Assembly (NCBI GenBank): GCA_963975245.1
Contig: CAXBFJ010000005.1
Location: forward strand, 248,001 to 312,000
Direction: 5' to 3'
Length of the DNA: 64,000 bases
Origin: Panacagrimonas sp963975245
GTDB taxonomy: Bacteria; Pseudomonadota; Gammaproteobacteria; Nevskiales; Nevskiaceae
The notes under the pieces are model-generated. The model saw only the letters and a list, made by a program, of their open reading frames with translations. It searched no databases and was not told the origin of the DNA. A program made the translations under genes and the position numbers. Positions 45,147 through 53,200 of this stretch are shown piece after piece (position 1 is the first letter of the stretch; the number at the start of each line of letters is the position of its first letter).

Positions 45147-46144
45147 ACCCGGCTTTCAGCGTGCTTCCCTGGCAGGATGAACTCTGGTCACAGTTTTCAG
45201 ATTCGCTGGCGAAGGGCCGTCTTGGGCATGCGCAATTGCTCTCGGGCCCACAAGGCGTAGGCAAGCGCCAGTTTGCACGCCGCATGGCGGCAAGCCTGCT
45301 ATGCGAACAGCGCCAGCCCAGCGGTGACGCCTGCGGTCAGTGCCGGGGCTGTCAGCAGTACGCGGCATCCAGCCATCCCAACCTGTTTTGGCTGCAGCGA
45401 GAACTCAACGACAAGGGCGACAAGGAAAAGCGCGACATCTCGATGGATCAATTGCGCGAGATGATGGAGAAGCTATCCTTGTCTGGCCATTATGGGCAGG
45501 CCAAGGCGGTGGTCGTGGATCCGGTTGATGCGCTGAATATCAGCGGCGCCAATGCGGTGCTCAAAACGGTGGAAGAACCACCTCCCAACACCTTTATCAT
45601 TCTCCTTTCCGAGCGCCCCATGGCTTTGGTGGCAACCCTGAGAAGCCGGTGCCAGCGAATCAACTTCTCCGTGCCGGATGCTGACCTTGCGACTGCCTGG
45701 CTCAAGGCAGAAGCTCCCGACATCAACCCCCAAGCCAGTCTGATGGTCGCGGGCGGCGCGCCTCTCTTGGCCCTGGAGAATCATCGTTCCGGTGCGGGGC
45801 AACAGATTGAGGCATGGCAAAGCCAGCTGTTATCGGTTGCCGAGCGAAGAACGGAGCCACTGGCGGCGGCTGCAGCGGTTGGCAAGGATGACGTGAGCCA
45901 TTGGTTGCGCCAATTTGCCTCGGTTCTTCATTTGCTGATGCGGGCCCGCGCGGGGAATGCAATTAATTCCAGCATCAACCGATTGGCTCTGCGCCTGGAC
46001 CAGGCCCACATTGAACGACTCCTGGCAGAAGTCACCGATAGCCAGCGTCGCCTGCAGTCCAACGCCAATCCCCAAATGCTGGTCGAATCACTTATGATTT
46101 CCTGGTGGCACCGTTCGGCGCCCAACAGACAGCAAGGAAGATGA
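45143..46144 (+). CDS. holB: DNA polymerase III delta' subunit
   Basis: 333 residues. AAA+ clamp-loader fold with the modified P-loop LSGPQGVGKRQFA, the zinc-binding cysteines of CEQRQPSGDACGQCRGC and sensor-type VLKTVEEPPPNTFIILLS. It is part of the clamp loader that places the beta clamp on DNA. Four-base overlap with tmk. Confidence 0.95.
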   Translation: MNPAFSVLPWQDELWSQFSDSLAKGRLGHAQLLSGPQGVGKRQFARRMAASLLCEQRQPSGDACGQCRGCQQYAASSHPNLFWLQRELNDKGDKEKRDISMDQLREMMEKLSLSGHYGQAKAVVVDPVDALNISGANAVLKTVEEPPPNTFIILLSERPMALVATLRSRCQRINFSVPDADLATAWLKAEAPDINPQASLMVAGGAPLLALENHRSGAGQQIEAWQSQLLSVAERRTEPLAAAAAVGKDDVSHWLRQFASVLHLLMRARAGNAINSSINRLALRLDQAHIERLLAEVTDSQRRLQSNANPQMLVESLMISWWHRSAPNRQQGR

Positions 46145-46148
46145 CGCG

Positions 46149-46511
46149 ATGAGCAGCACGCCGCGTCCCGGCGGCAGTCAGCCGGGCATTTTGACGCTCA
46201 ACATCAAGGACAAAAGTGCCTTGTTTGCCGCTTACATGCCCTTTATCAAGAACGGGGGCTTGTTCATTCCTACAAGCAAGGAATACCGCCTGGCGGACGA
46301 GGTCTTCATCCTGCTCACCCTGATGGACAGTTCAGAGCGTTTGCCGGTGGCTGGGAAGGTTGTCTGGGTTACCCCGCGAGCCGCTCAGGGAAAGAGAGTG
46401 CAGGGGATTGGTGTGCAGTTCAGTTTGCAGGACGGCGGTCAAACCCAGCAGAAGATTGAATCCCAACTCGCGGGAACAGCCGGAATAGAGCGCGCAACCC
46501 AGACCATGTGA
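46149..46511 (+). CDS. pilZ: Type IV pilus PilZ-domain protein
   Basis: 120 residues with a PilZ fold (FIKNGGLFIPTSKEY, LPVAGKVVWVTP, KRVQGIGVQFS). The N-terminal RxxxR c-di-GMP-binding motif is missing, as in the pilus-assembly PilZ that acts with PilB and FimX rather than binding c-di-GMP directly. Five bases after holB, its conserved position. Confidence 0.93.
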   Translation: MSSTPRPGGSQPGILTLNIKDKSALFAAYMPFIKNGGLFIPTSKEYRLADEVFILLTLMDSSERLPVAGKVVWVTPRAAQGKRVQGIGVQFSLQDGGQTQQKIESQLAGTAGIERATQTM

Positions 46512-46512
46512 G

Positions 46513-46528
46513 CGCCGGCTAGCCGGCG
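46513..46528. terminator. GC-rich palindrome between convergent genes
   Basis: CGCCGGCTAGCCGGCG is a perfect 16-base palindrome between the pilZ stop and the end of the convergent cNMP/rhodanese gene, able to form a six-base stem with a CTAG loop. There is no T-run, so it is at best a weak terminator or an end-stabilising hairpin. Confidence 0.3.
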
Positions 46529-47586
46529 GCGCTGTCGGACTCCGTGGCTTCCATGCCAGAGTCCAGCGATGAGGCCTCAAAGCCTTTCTGCATCAGGATG
46601 AAGGCGGCCACCGAGCTTCGTCGCCCGGTATCGCAGATGCAGATGTGGTGAAGCTCACGGTCCAGCTTATCCAGCCGCATGCGCAGCATGAAGAGCGGAA
46701 TGTTGATGCTCCCCGGGATGTTCTCCTTCAGGAATTCGCTCTGCAAACGAACATCCAGAAATATGGCCTGGCCTGAGTCCACGCGCGCGCGCGCCTCCGC
46801 GGCAGAAACACGACGACTGAGCGGCTCATTCAGCAATTTCTGGAAATCCTGCTTTGACAGCCGCATGAGCACACCGTGCGTCAGCATGCTCACAGTCGCA
46901 TTGCGCGGAGAGTCGGCCAGCAAGGCTTCTTCTCCGAAACAGGAGCCTGCCTCCAGCTGGGCGAGACGAAAAGGCTTCTGACCAATCTGCTCACGGGTAA
47001 CTAAACATCGACCCTCGGTCAGCACATAGAAATAGTCACCCGCTTCGCCCTGGCGCACGATGACCGCGCCAGGGTCCGCTTCCAGACGCTCCATGCGCAT
47101 AAAAATGGCTTGCAGATTGGTCGGCGGCACCATCTGGAAGGTAGGTGTCTGAAGCAGTTGGGTCATCCAGTCGTCAGATTGCCCCTGTTCGGTCTGGCTC
47201 AGATCTGACACTTCCAGCGCGTCGCTCTGGTCCCAGGTGAGAAACACATCCAGCAGGCGGCTATCTATCGCCAGGCATCTGACGTCAGTGGCGCAGATGG
47301 CGTCACTGTGGCGCTGCCGGGCAGGTGCCAGCCCGTAGCGCGCACTGTCGGTTCCCCCTTCGATGGCGCCAGTTCGAGTGCCGTATCGGTCACCGAGATT
47401 GACGGTACCCTCCAGGACGTAGATGGTTTGCCTGGAATCAGCCTCAAATTTGAATACATACTCACCCGCATCGAAGCTCATGAGGCGGGCCTGCCTGGCG
47501 AGGTCTCGCTGGCTTTCCACCCGCATGGACTCGAAAGGAACCAGTCGAGCCAACATTTCCGGGGTCAATGGCGAAGCAGAGTTCAT
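46519..47586 (-). CDS. Double cyclic-nucleotide-binding domain plus rhodanese domain protein
   Basis: 355 residues. A degenerate cNMP-like domain at about 10-130 (FDAGEYVFKFEADSRQTIYVLEGTV), a better conserved one at about 150-260 (VIVRQGEAGDYFYVLTEGR, GSCFGEEALLADSPRNATV), then a rhodanese domain at about 265-345 with C318 in ICDTGRRSSVAAF. No DNA-binding helix-turn-helix is visible, so it is not a CRP-type regulator. The second pocket has GEEALL plus SPRNATV, close to the cAMP-binding cassette, so ligand binding is plausible. It may couple a cyclic nucleotide to persulfide chemistry. Similar fusions are known only as hypothetical proteins to my knowledge. Confidence 0.8.
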   Translation of the reverse strand: MNSASPLTPEMLARLVPFESMRVESQRDLARQARLMSFDAGEYVFKFEADSRQTIYVLEGTVNLGDRYGTRTGAIEGGTDSARYGLAPARQRHSDAICATDVRCLAIDSRLLDVFLTWDQSDALEVSDLSQTEQGQSDDWMTQLLQTPTFQMVPPTNLQAIFMRMERLEADPGAVIVRQGEAGDYFYVLTEGRCLVTREQIGQKPFRLAQLEAGSCFGEEALLADSPRNATVSMLTHGVLMRLSKQDFQKLLNEPLSRRVSAAEARARVDSGQAIFLDVRLQSEFLKENIPGSINIPLFMLRMRLDKLDRELHHICICDTGRRSSVAAFILMQKGFEASSLDSGMEATESDSAAG

Positions 47587-47744
47587 ATGATTGCGCTGGA
47601 AACGAGCAACTTGTGCGAAAATGATTGTTTAGGTCGCCCTGGGTGGCAGGGCAGGCCAGCTGAGGAACAATACACCAAGAGTCGAAAGAGGCGAATAAGG
47701 CGTCACATTCGGCTGGCACATTAGAGTGAGGACAGGAGATTTGC

Positions 47745-48809
47745 ATGGCTCAACCCAAGGCGAAGACAAAGTCGGCAAAGCGTGCCAAACCGGCCGGCAA
47801 TGCCAAAAAAGCGGTTAAGAAAGCACCGGTCAAAAAGGCCGCAGCCAAGAAGCCGGCTGCTAAGAAGGCTGTTGTGAGCAAGTCAACGAGCAAGAAACCA
47901 ACTGTGAAAAAAGCCATCGCGAAAAAATCTCCTGCTTCCAAGAAACCACTGGCCAAAAAGGCGGCGGCGAAGAAGGCGCCGCAAAAGAAGGCTGCTCCAG
48001 TCAAGAAGCAGGCTGCGCCGAAGCCCAAAAAGGCACCGGCCAAGACGCCAGAGGTCAAGAAAACAAAAGTGTCAGTGAAATCTGCCGTCAAGGCGGTCAA
48101 GAAGGCCGTAGCCAAAAAGGTGGCTGAAGTCAGAAAAGGCAAAGCCGCGCCCAAGAAAGTTGCTGCCAAACCTGAGGCCAAGGCCCCAGTCAAAGCCACA
48201 CCCAAGGCGACTCCAAAGGCGAAGAAGGCATCTGCGCCCGCTCCGGCCAAAGCCGCGGCAGCCAGCAAGACGACCAAGGTGGTAGTGGCAAAGCCTAGAG
48301 GCAACATCGGAACGACACGCCCGCCCAAGGGTGATATCGAAATCGAACAATTGGCTGGCCGCCTCCGGGCAGGCCATAACGACGGCTCGCACAGCGGACC
48401 GATTCCGACTGAGGCACAGATTCGCAGTGCTCCTGACGGCCAGTACATGAATGACGGGCAGCTCGCTTTCTTCCAGGCCCGTTTGATGCAGATGCGAGGC
48501 GAAGTGCTTGCGCGCGAACTCGATGTCAAGGAACGCCTCCACCAACGCGAAATTTTTGCCGATCCGGCGGATCGCGCCAGCGCGGAGGAAGAGCATTGGC
48601 TGGATCTGCGCTTGCGTGAGAGAGAGTCCCTTTTGCTCAAGAAAATTGACGAAGCTTTGCGCCGTATTCGCGACAAGGAATATGGCTATTGCGAAAAGAC
48701 CGGCGAAGCAATTGGCATCGCAAGACTTCTCGCACGGCCAACCGCCACTGTTTGCGTCGATGTGAAAGGACAGGACGAGCGAGCAGAGTCGCAATATCGC
48801 GATCGCTGA
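47745..48809 (+). CDS. dksA: DksA-family RNA polymerase-binding protein with a histone-H1-like N-terminal tail
   Basis: 354 residues. Residues 1 to about 190 are a low-complexity Lys/Ala/Pro tract (repeats such as KKAAAKKPAAKK), like AlgP/histone-H1 tails and likely DNA-binding. The C-terminal part (about 205-354) is DksA, with coiled-coil tip DPADRAS holding the two conserved aspartates, then RRIRDKEYGYCEKTGEAIG. Of the four zinc cysteines only C316 and C337 remain; the other two positions are T319 and V340. Zinc binding is therefore doubtful, as in other reduced-cysteine DksA proteins. It modulates transcription with ppGpp. A strong terminator follows. Confidence 0.9.
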   Translation: MAQPKAKTKSAKRAKPAGNAKKAVKKAPVKKAAAKKPAAKKAVVSKSTSKKPTVKKAIAKKSPASKKPLAKKAAAKKAPQKKAAPVKKQAAPKPKKAPAKTPEVKKTKVSVKSAVKAVKKAVAKKVAEVRKGKAAPKKVAAKPEAKAPVKATPKATPKAKKASAPAPAKAAAASKTTKVVVAKPRGNIGTTRPPKGDIEIEQLAGRLRAGHNDGSHSGPIPTEAQIRSAPDGQYMNDGQLAFFQARLMQMRGEVLARELDVKERLHQREIFADPADRASAEEEHWLDLRLRERESLLLKKIDEALRRIRDKEYGYCEKTGEAIGIARLLARPTATVCVDVKGQDERAESQYRDR

Positions 48810-48832
48810 TCACCAGCTAAATCCAGCACAGC

Positions 48833-48873
48833 AATCGCGGTCACTCCTTATGGGTGGCCGCGATTTTTTTTGG
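48833..48873 (+). terminator. Rho-independent terminator after dksA
   Basis: A 12-base stem (48833-48844 with 48854-48865, one G-T pair) and nine-base loop, followed by a run of eight T. It lies 24 bases past the dksA stop, in front of the convergent phosphatase gene. Confidence 0.85.
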
Positions 48874-48878
48874 ATTGC

Positions 48879-50186
48879 CTAGTTGGGTTCTTGCTTGATT
48901 GAATCGCGCGCGGCGGAGAGCTTGCAGAAAAATTCCACGTATTGCTCGTGGCCGTCAGGAAACACAAAGTTGAGCCGCAAGTCATCCTGCTTGTCGCTGA
49001 TACCGCGCAGTCCAGACCAGGCCCGCTCGGTGGCCGCCGACTTCAGCAGGTTCATGTCCAGGCCTGGCCGACGCACCTCTCCACGGCTGCTGTCAACAAA
49101 TAGCACCGCGTTGTCGACTTCGAACTGCATTCCGATGTCCTGGATCAGCGTCAGGAAACCCCGATCGCTACCACCCCGCTGCATTGAACCCTCGCCGTTC
49201 TCATTGTCGCTTTGAGAGGTGACCGTATCGCCGATACCGACGATCTGCGGCATCAATGCAGGGTCCAGTTTTTGGCCCGCCAATTGCAGCAACTCAGCAC
49301 GGCTCCTCGGCGCATTGCGGGCGTTGAATGAGGCGCCCAAGGGGTACTCCCCAGTTTGTTGAAAGTAGTAGTCGTTGAGAATAACCAGAACGCCGACTTC
49401 CTTGACTGCGCCTCCAAGCATGAACTGGAAATCGGTGGTCCCGGCATCCGTACCATCACTCAGGCGCACACGCTCCATGCCTGAGCGATCTCGCCCGAGA
49501 TTGGGCGCGTAGTGAATAAAAAAGGAATCTGAAAGTTCAGGATGACCGGCCGCCTTCAACATCAGCGACTCCATGAACTGGCAAGTGCGCTCCTGCAACT
49601 GGCGGTAGATTTCGCTCCGATTGCCCAGAAAATCAAAGTAAGGATTCAGGTTGATCGTGGGCGACACCAGATTATCAAGAACAGCCGTAGCGGCCAGTTT
49701 CGCACGCGTAACAGGGTCGGTGGACACACCAAGTTCCGCAGACACCTGACCGAGAAAGGCGCTGCATTGCTCCACCACTGATCTCAGAAATGACAGCTCC
49801 TGTTGGCTGACACCCGGGTGGACGGCCTGGCCCCTGCAGTCCTGTGCCTGCACGCCGCCACCCGCTAGGCCAGGCAGGTACAGGGCATGGTTCTGGTCGC
49901 CCACGGATACGGCTGCAAGGCTTCGATCGACAATGGCATTGACGCCTCGACGCCCCAGATGCTCACCATTGGTGAGGACCCGGAATGCGTGGCCCAAACG
50001 AGCTGCTGCGCGGATGTACTCCGGACTCAGCGTTCGTGTCAGAGGGTCTCTCACCAGCCCCATGCACACGCCATCCAAATCCTGAATCAGAAGCAGCCGC
50101 GGCGACTTGGACAAGGCTTCCAGCAAACCTGGGTGGTCCGTACTGCACCATTGCGAACTCAGCGAAGGTTTTGATTTTTTCGTCAT
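48879..50186 (-). CDS. Probable glucosylglycerol-3-phosphatase (StpA/GgpP-like)
   Basis: 435 residues. The N-terminal HAD-type motif is LLLIQDLDGVCMGLVRDPLTR (nucleophile D36, acid D38), followed by FRVLTNGEHLGRRGVNAIV. This combination and the length fit the salt-tolerance phosphatase family known from cyanobacteria, which dephosphorylates glucosylglycerol phosphate to the osmolyte glucosylglycerol. The cytoplasmic location fits (no signal peptide). The partner synthase GgpS is not adjacent, so the pathway would be split. Assignment is from remembered family motifs; another HAD phosphatase is the alternative. Confidence 0.65.
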   Translation of the reverse strand: MTKKSKPSLSSQWCSTDHPGLLEALSKSPRLLLIQDLDGVCMGLVRDPLTRTLSPEYIRAAARLGHAFRVLTNGEHLGRRGVNAIVDRSLAAVSVGDQNHALYLPGLAGGGVQAQDCRGQAVHPGVSQQELSFLRSVVEQCSAFLGQVSAELGVSTDPVTRAKLAATAVLDNLVSPTINLNPYFDFLGNRSEIYRQLQERTCQFMESLMLKAAGHPELSDSFFIHYAPNLGRDRSGMERVRLSDGTDAGTTDFQFMLGGAVKEVGVLVILNDYYFQQTGEYPLGASFNARNAPRSRAELLQLAGQKLDPALMPQIVGIGDTVTSQSDNENGEGSMQRGGSDRGFLTLIQDIGMQFEVDNAVLFVDSSRGEVRRPGLDMNLLKSAATERAWSGLRGISDKQDDLRLNFVFPDGHEQYVEFFCKLSAARDSIKQEPN

Positions 50187-50327
50187 TCAAATGATATGCC
50201 AGAAACATCAGGAAGCGTCCTGAAACGACTTCACATGCTAACGCGCGACTGAAGCGATGCCGAATCACCCGCAGTCGCGTTCGGCCTGCAATGCGACACG
50301 CCCCTGTCGCGCTGGCACACCGGGATA

Positions 50328-50356
50328 TTCAGGTAATCGATCATTACTGACCTGAA
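50328..50356. promoter_or_regulatory. Inverted repeat upstream of the acyl-CoA synthetase gene
   Basis: TTCAGGT (50328-50334) and ACCTGAA (50350-50356) form a perfect seven-base inverted repeat with a 15-base spacer (centre-to-centre 22 bases, two helical turns), about 105 bases before the acyl-CoA synthetase start. It could be an operator for a fatty-acid or aromatic-acid responsive repressor. The rest of the 275-base intergenic region shows nothing else that I recognise. Confidence 0.35.
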
Positions 50357-50461
50357 AATGGGTGCGCAGATCAGCACGCTGAGCTTGCCGCGATACACTT
50401 GGATCTGACAGCGCACCGCCTATGGCCGGTTGCATCAATCAAATACCAGCAGGAGAACAGA

Positions 50462-52060
50462 ATGACCCTTTCAAATGAGACCGAAAACGCCATTCAAACC
50501 GCACGCGGCCAAAGGCTGGGCGATTTGCTGCGACGCAGTGCGCTTCGGTTTCCGGGGAAGACCGCACTGGTGTATCAGGAACAGCGCAAGAGTTTCTCTG
50601 AACTCGATGAGCTGGTTAACCGCACCGCGAACGCGCTGGCATCAAAAGGGGTAGGCAAGGGCGATCACATTGCCTTGCTCTCGCACAACAATCTGAGTTT
50701 CGTAGTCATCCGTTTTGCCCTGGCGCGGCTCGGCGCCGTTACGGTACCGATCAACTTCATGCTCAATGCATCGGAAGTTGCCTACATTCTGGAGAATGGA
50801 GAAGTCTGCGGCATGGTGGTTGAGGATGCCTTGGCGGAAGTCGCAGATGCCGCGATTGCACAGGCCGGAATTTCGCTCAAGGTTCGCGGTGCGATCAAAG
50901 AGCAATCTCAGCAGACGCCTGCTGGTTGGGAGCTCATGCAATCCTGGATGGATTACGCAGACAGCTCGGAGCCCGAGGTCATCGTCGGAGACGATGAACC
51001 CACTCAGATGATGTACACCAGCGGCACGGAATCCCGGCCCAAGGGTGCGCTGCTTTCTGCTCGCAGTCTCTACGCTCAATACGCCAGCGTGATCATTGAT
51101 GGCGAGATGAGCGGAGACGATATTGAAGTTCACTCCCTGCCGCTGTTTCACTGCGCCCAGTTGGACTGCTTCCTGACGCCAGATCTGTACCTCGGCGCGA
51201 CCAGTATCGTGCTCCCGTCTCCGGACCCAGCGGTCCTCCTGAAGACAATCGAGACAGAACGGGCGACAAAGCTGTTCTGCCCTCCGACAGTATGGATTGC
51301 TCTGCTCGGACATCCCGATTTTGACAAGACCGATCTTTCGTCCCTTAAAAAGGGCTACTACGGCGCGTCCATCATGCCTGTGGAGATCATCAAACAAATT
51401 TCGGAGCGCATACCCGCACTGCGCCTGTTCAACTTTTACGGCCAGACCGAAATGTCGCCGGTTGCCACCATTCTCAAACCAGAAGACCAGCTGCGAAAAC
51501 TGGGCTCAGCCGGTCGCGCTGCCATCAACGTTGAAACGCGCGTTGTCGATGACGACGACAATTCCGTACCGTGCGGATCCATTGGCGAAATCGTGCACCG
51601 CAGTCCACACGCGACGTTGGGCTACTGGAAGAACCCGGAAAAGACGGCGGAGTCGTTTCGCAATGGATGGTTTCATAGCGGCGACCTCGGCATCATTGAT
51701 GAAGAGGGCTACCTCAGCGTCGTGGACCGCAAGAAGGACATGATCAAGACCGGCGGGGAAAATGTGGCAAGCCGCGAAGTTGAAGAGGTCATCTTTGCTC
51801 ATCCCGCGGTCACCGAAGTTGCGGTCTTTGGTGTACCTCATCCCAAGTGGATAGAAGCTGTCATGGCTGTAGTGGTGGCGCGCCCGGGCCAGACCATTGA
51901 CCCTGAGGAGCTGAGCGCGTTCTGCCGCGAACGCCTCGCAAAGTACAAGGCACCCAAGCTTTTCGAGATTGTTGATCAGCTGCCGAAGAATGCGAGCGGA
52001 AAAGTTCTTAAGCGCGAGCTACGTGATCGGTTTGCAAGCCGCGCAAACACTTTGAAATAA
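50462..52060 (+). CDS. AMP-forming acyl-CoA synthetase (FadD/FACL family)
   Basis: 532 residues from the ATG at 50462, which has an AGGAG site eight bases before it. The frame is open further upstream. ANL-superfamily motifs: a P-loop variant MMYTSGTESRPKGALLS, FNFYGQTEMSP, GWFHSGDLGIIDEEGYLSVVDRKKDMIKTGGENV and C-terminal lysine in LPKNASGKVLKREL. It resembles medium/long-chain or FadD13-like ligases. The substrate is unknown, but the position next to the phenylacetate genes would fit an aromatic or fatty acid substrate. It is convergent with paaX. Confidence 0.85.
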   Translation: MTLSNETENAIQTARGQRLGDLLRRSALRFPGKTALVYQEQRKSFSELDELVNRTANALASKGVGKGDHIALLSHNNLSFVVIRFALARLGAVTVPINFMLNASEVAYILENGEVCGMVVEDALAEVADAAIAQAGISLKVRGAIKEQSQQTPAGWELMQSWMDYADSSEPEVIVGDDEPTQMMYTSGTESRPKGALLSARSLYAQYASVIIDGEMSGDDIEVHSLPLFHCAQLDCFLTPDLYLGATSIVLPSPDPAVLLKTIETERATKLFCPPTVWIALLGHPDFDKTDLSSLKKGYYGASIMPVEIIKQISERIPALRLFNFYGQTEMSPVATILKPEDQLRKLGSAGRAAINVETRVVDDDDNSVPCGSIGEIVHRSPHATLGYWKNPEKTAESFRNGWFHSGDLGIIDEEGYLSVVDRKKDMIKTGGENVASREVEEVIFAHPAVTEVAVFGVPHPKWIEAVMAVVVARPGQTIDPEELSAFCRERLAKYKAPKLFEIVDQLPKNASGKVLKRELRDRFASRANTLK

Positions 52061-52111
52061 AGTATGAGAGAGGGCGGGTACTCCGTCTGCGGCACAAATC
52101 AATTGCGAGCG

Positions 52112-53059
52112 TCAATTGACCAGAATGCCGTCGAAACGTTTTTCCAAGGGCATGAGAACTCTGCGCTGGGCGCCCGCGCTGCGATCCTTGATTGCCACCG
52201 AGTTGACGTGCGACAGCGCGTCAGCAACGGTCAATGAGTAGATGGACTTGCAGATGTCGTAGGCCTTTAGGCCGGGCCATTCTGGCGGCAGCATCGGGAC
52301 AGGCAGCCGTGGATCGTGCAGCGTTGCTCGTCGATAGGAATGGATGAGCAGCGTCTGTACGACAAATGCCATTTCTGGCGTCAATTTTTGGCTCGTCAGC
52401 AAGTCGGGCAGCGGCCCGAAAAGATCGACAAAACGCTCGTAGCGAGTACCTACCTCTTCAAGATTCCAGCATCGGGAGATCATGCTGGGCATTGCTTCGT
52501 TAGAATAGCCCTCGATGGACTGCGCACGCAGTACGACCGCGCGATCAAGCAGATCCAGTTGGGACAAAATCCGGCGCAAGGCCTTTGAATTTGCCGAGGG
52601 ATGCAAGAACACGCCTGTTGTCGCCATCGCGAAACCCTCCCATTCGAGTTCGCGCCGAAGTTCCAGGCGTTCGAGCGCCCCGTCACCGTTTCTCGGCAGG
52701 ATGACCATGGTCCAGTTCTGGTCCCAGTGAGGCTCCTGCGGCGTGTAGATGCGGCCATAGGCATCTTCGATTCTGCTCAGGCCCGAATCTGTCAGTGAGT
52801 AGAAGCTGCGGCGGCCTTCCCGCCGAGCTTCAAGCCACTCTTCCTCGATCAGGCGAAATGCGCTGGTTCGGACCAGCCGCTCGTTTACCCCCAAAGGCTG
52901 CAATAGCCGGATCAGGTCGCTGAGCCAGATGCCTCCGCCATGTGGAGCAATGGAGTCGCCAAAAACCGAGACGATCAGAGACTTGGAACGTGGTTCTTCC
53001 TCACTCAGGTACTTCTGTATCCACTGATCGATGGGAGAGGCGGAGACGGATGTGGCCAT
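52112..53059 (-). CDS. paaX: PaaX-family repressor of phenylacetate catabolism
   Basis: 315 residues from the ATG at 53059. Longer versions of the frame run into the paaA promoter and are unlikely. The N-terminal winged helix (SLIVSVFGDSIAPHGGGIWLSDLIRLLQPLGVNERLVRTSAFRL) and PaaX middle region (WTMVILPRNGDGALERLELRRELEWEGFA) match the family, with a C-terminal HSYRRATLHDPRLP motif. PaaX represses paa operons and is released by phenylacetyl-CoA. It is divergent from paaA, with the probable operator between them. Confidence 0.93.
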   Translation of the reverse strand: MATSVSASPIDQWIQKYLSEEEPRSKSLIVSVFGDSIAPHGGGIWLSDLIRLLQPLGVNERLVRTSAFRLIEEEWLEARREGRRSFYSLTDSGLSRIEDAYGRIYTPQEPHWDQNWTMVILPRNGDGALERLELRRELEWEGFAMATTGVFLHPSANSKALRRILSQLDLLDRAVVLRAQSIEGYSNEAMPSMISRCWNLEEVGTRYERFVDLFGPLPDLLTSQKLTPEMAFVVQTLLIHSYRRATLHDPRLPVPMLPPEWPGLKAYDICKSIYSLTVADALSHVNSVAIKDRSAGAQRRVLMPLEKRFDGILVN

Positions 53060-53131
53060 GGCAAAAGTCGGGCTGACATTGATTATGAATTTTAACGAAT
53101 TGCAATCCGATTCATTACGGATTCTCTCTGC

Positions 53132-53175
53132 GATACAGATTTCTCGTTGACAAGTCTGGCGCTGTATCAAATAAT
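53132..53175 (+). promoter_or_regulatory. paaA promoter with a probable PaaX operator
   Basis: TTGACA at 53147-53152 and AATAAT at 53170-53175 are 17 bases apart, a near-consensus sigma-70 promoter (6/6 and 5/6). A perfect seven-base inverted repeat, GATACAG (53132-53138) and CTGTATC (53162-53168) with a 23-base spacer, brackets the -35 box and enters the -35/-10 spacer. That position suits a repressor, and PaaX from the adjacent gene is the obvious candidate. The start point would be near 53182, 19 bases before the paaA ATG. Confidence 0.65.
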
Positions 53176-53200
53176 TCGCGCCACAACGGAGGAAAAGCCC

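Noticed and set aside
47745..48300. Apparent tandem repeats in DNA
   Set aside because: They are coding repeats of the Lys/Ala/Pro-rich tail with irregular periods, not a CRISPR or satellite array.
47750..48676. Long open frame on the minus strand opposite the tailed dksA
   Set aside because: It exists because Lys/Ala codons of the low-complexity tail read as Phe/Gly/Leu on the other strand. The DksA domain on the plus strand is unmistakable.
52099..52119. Seven-base inverted repeat at the end of paaX
   Set aside because: AT-rich stem with no T-run on either strand. It may form a hairpin, but terminator function is not supported.
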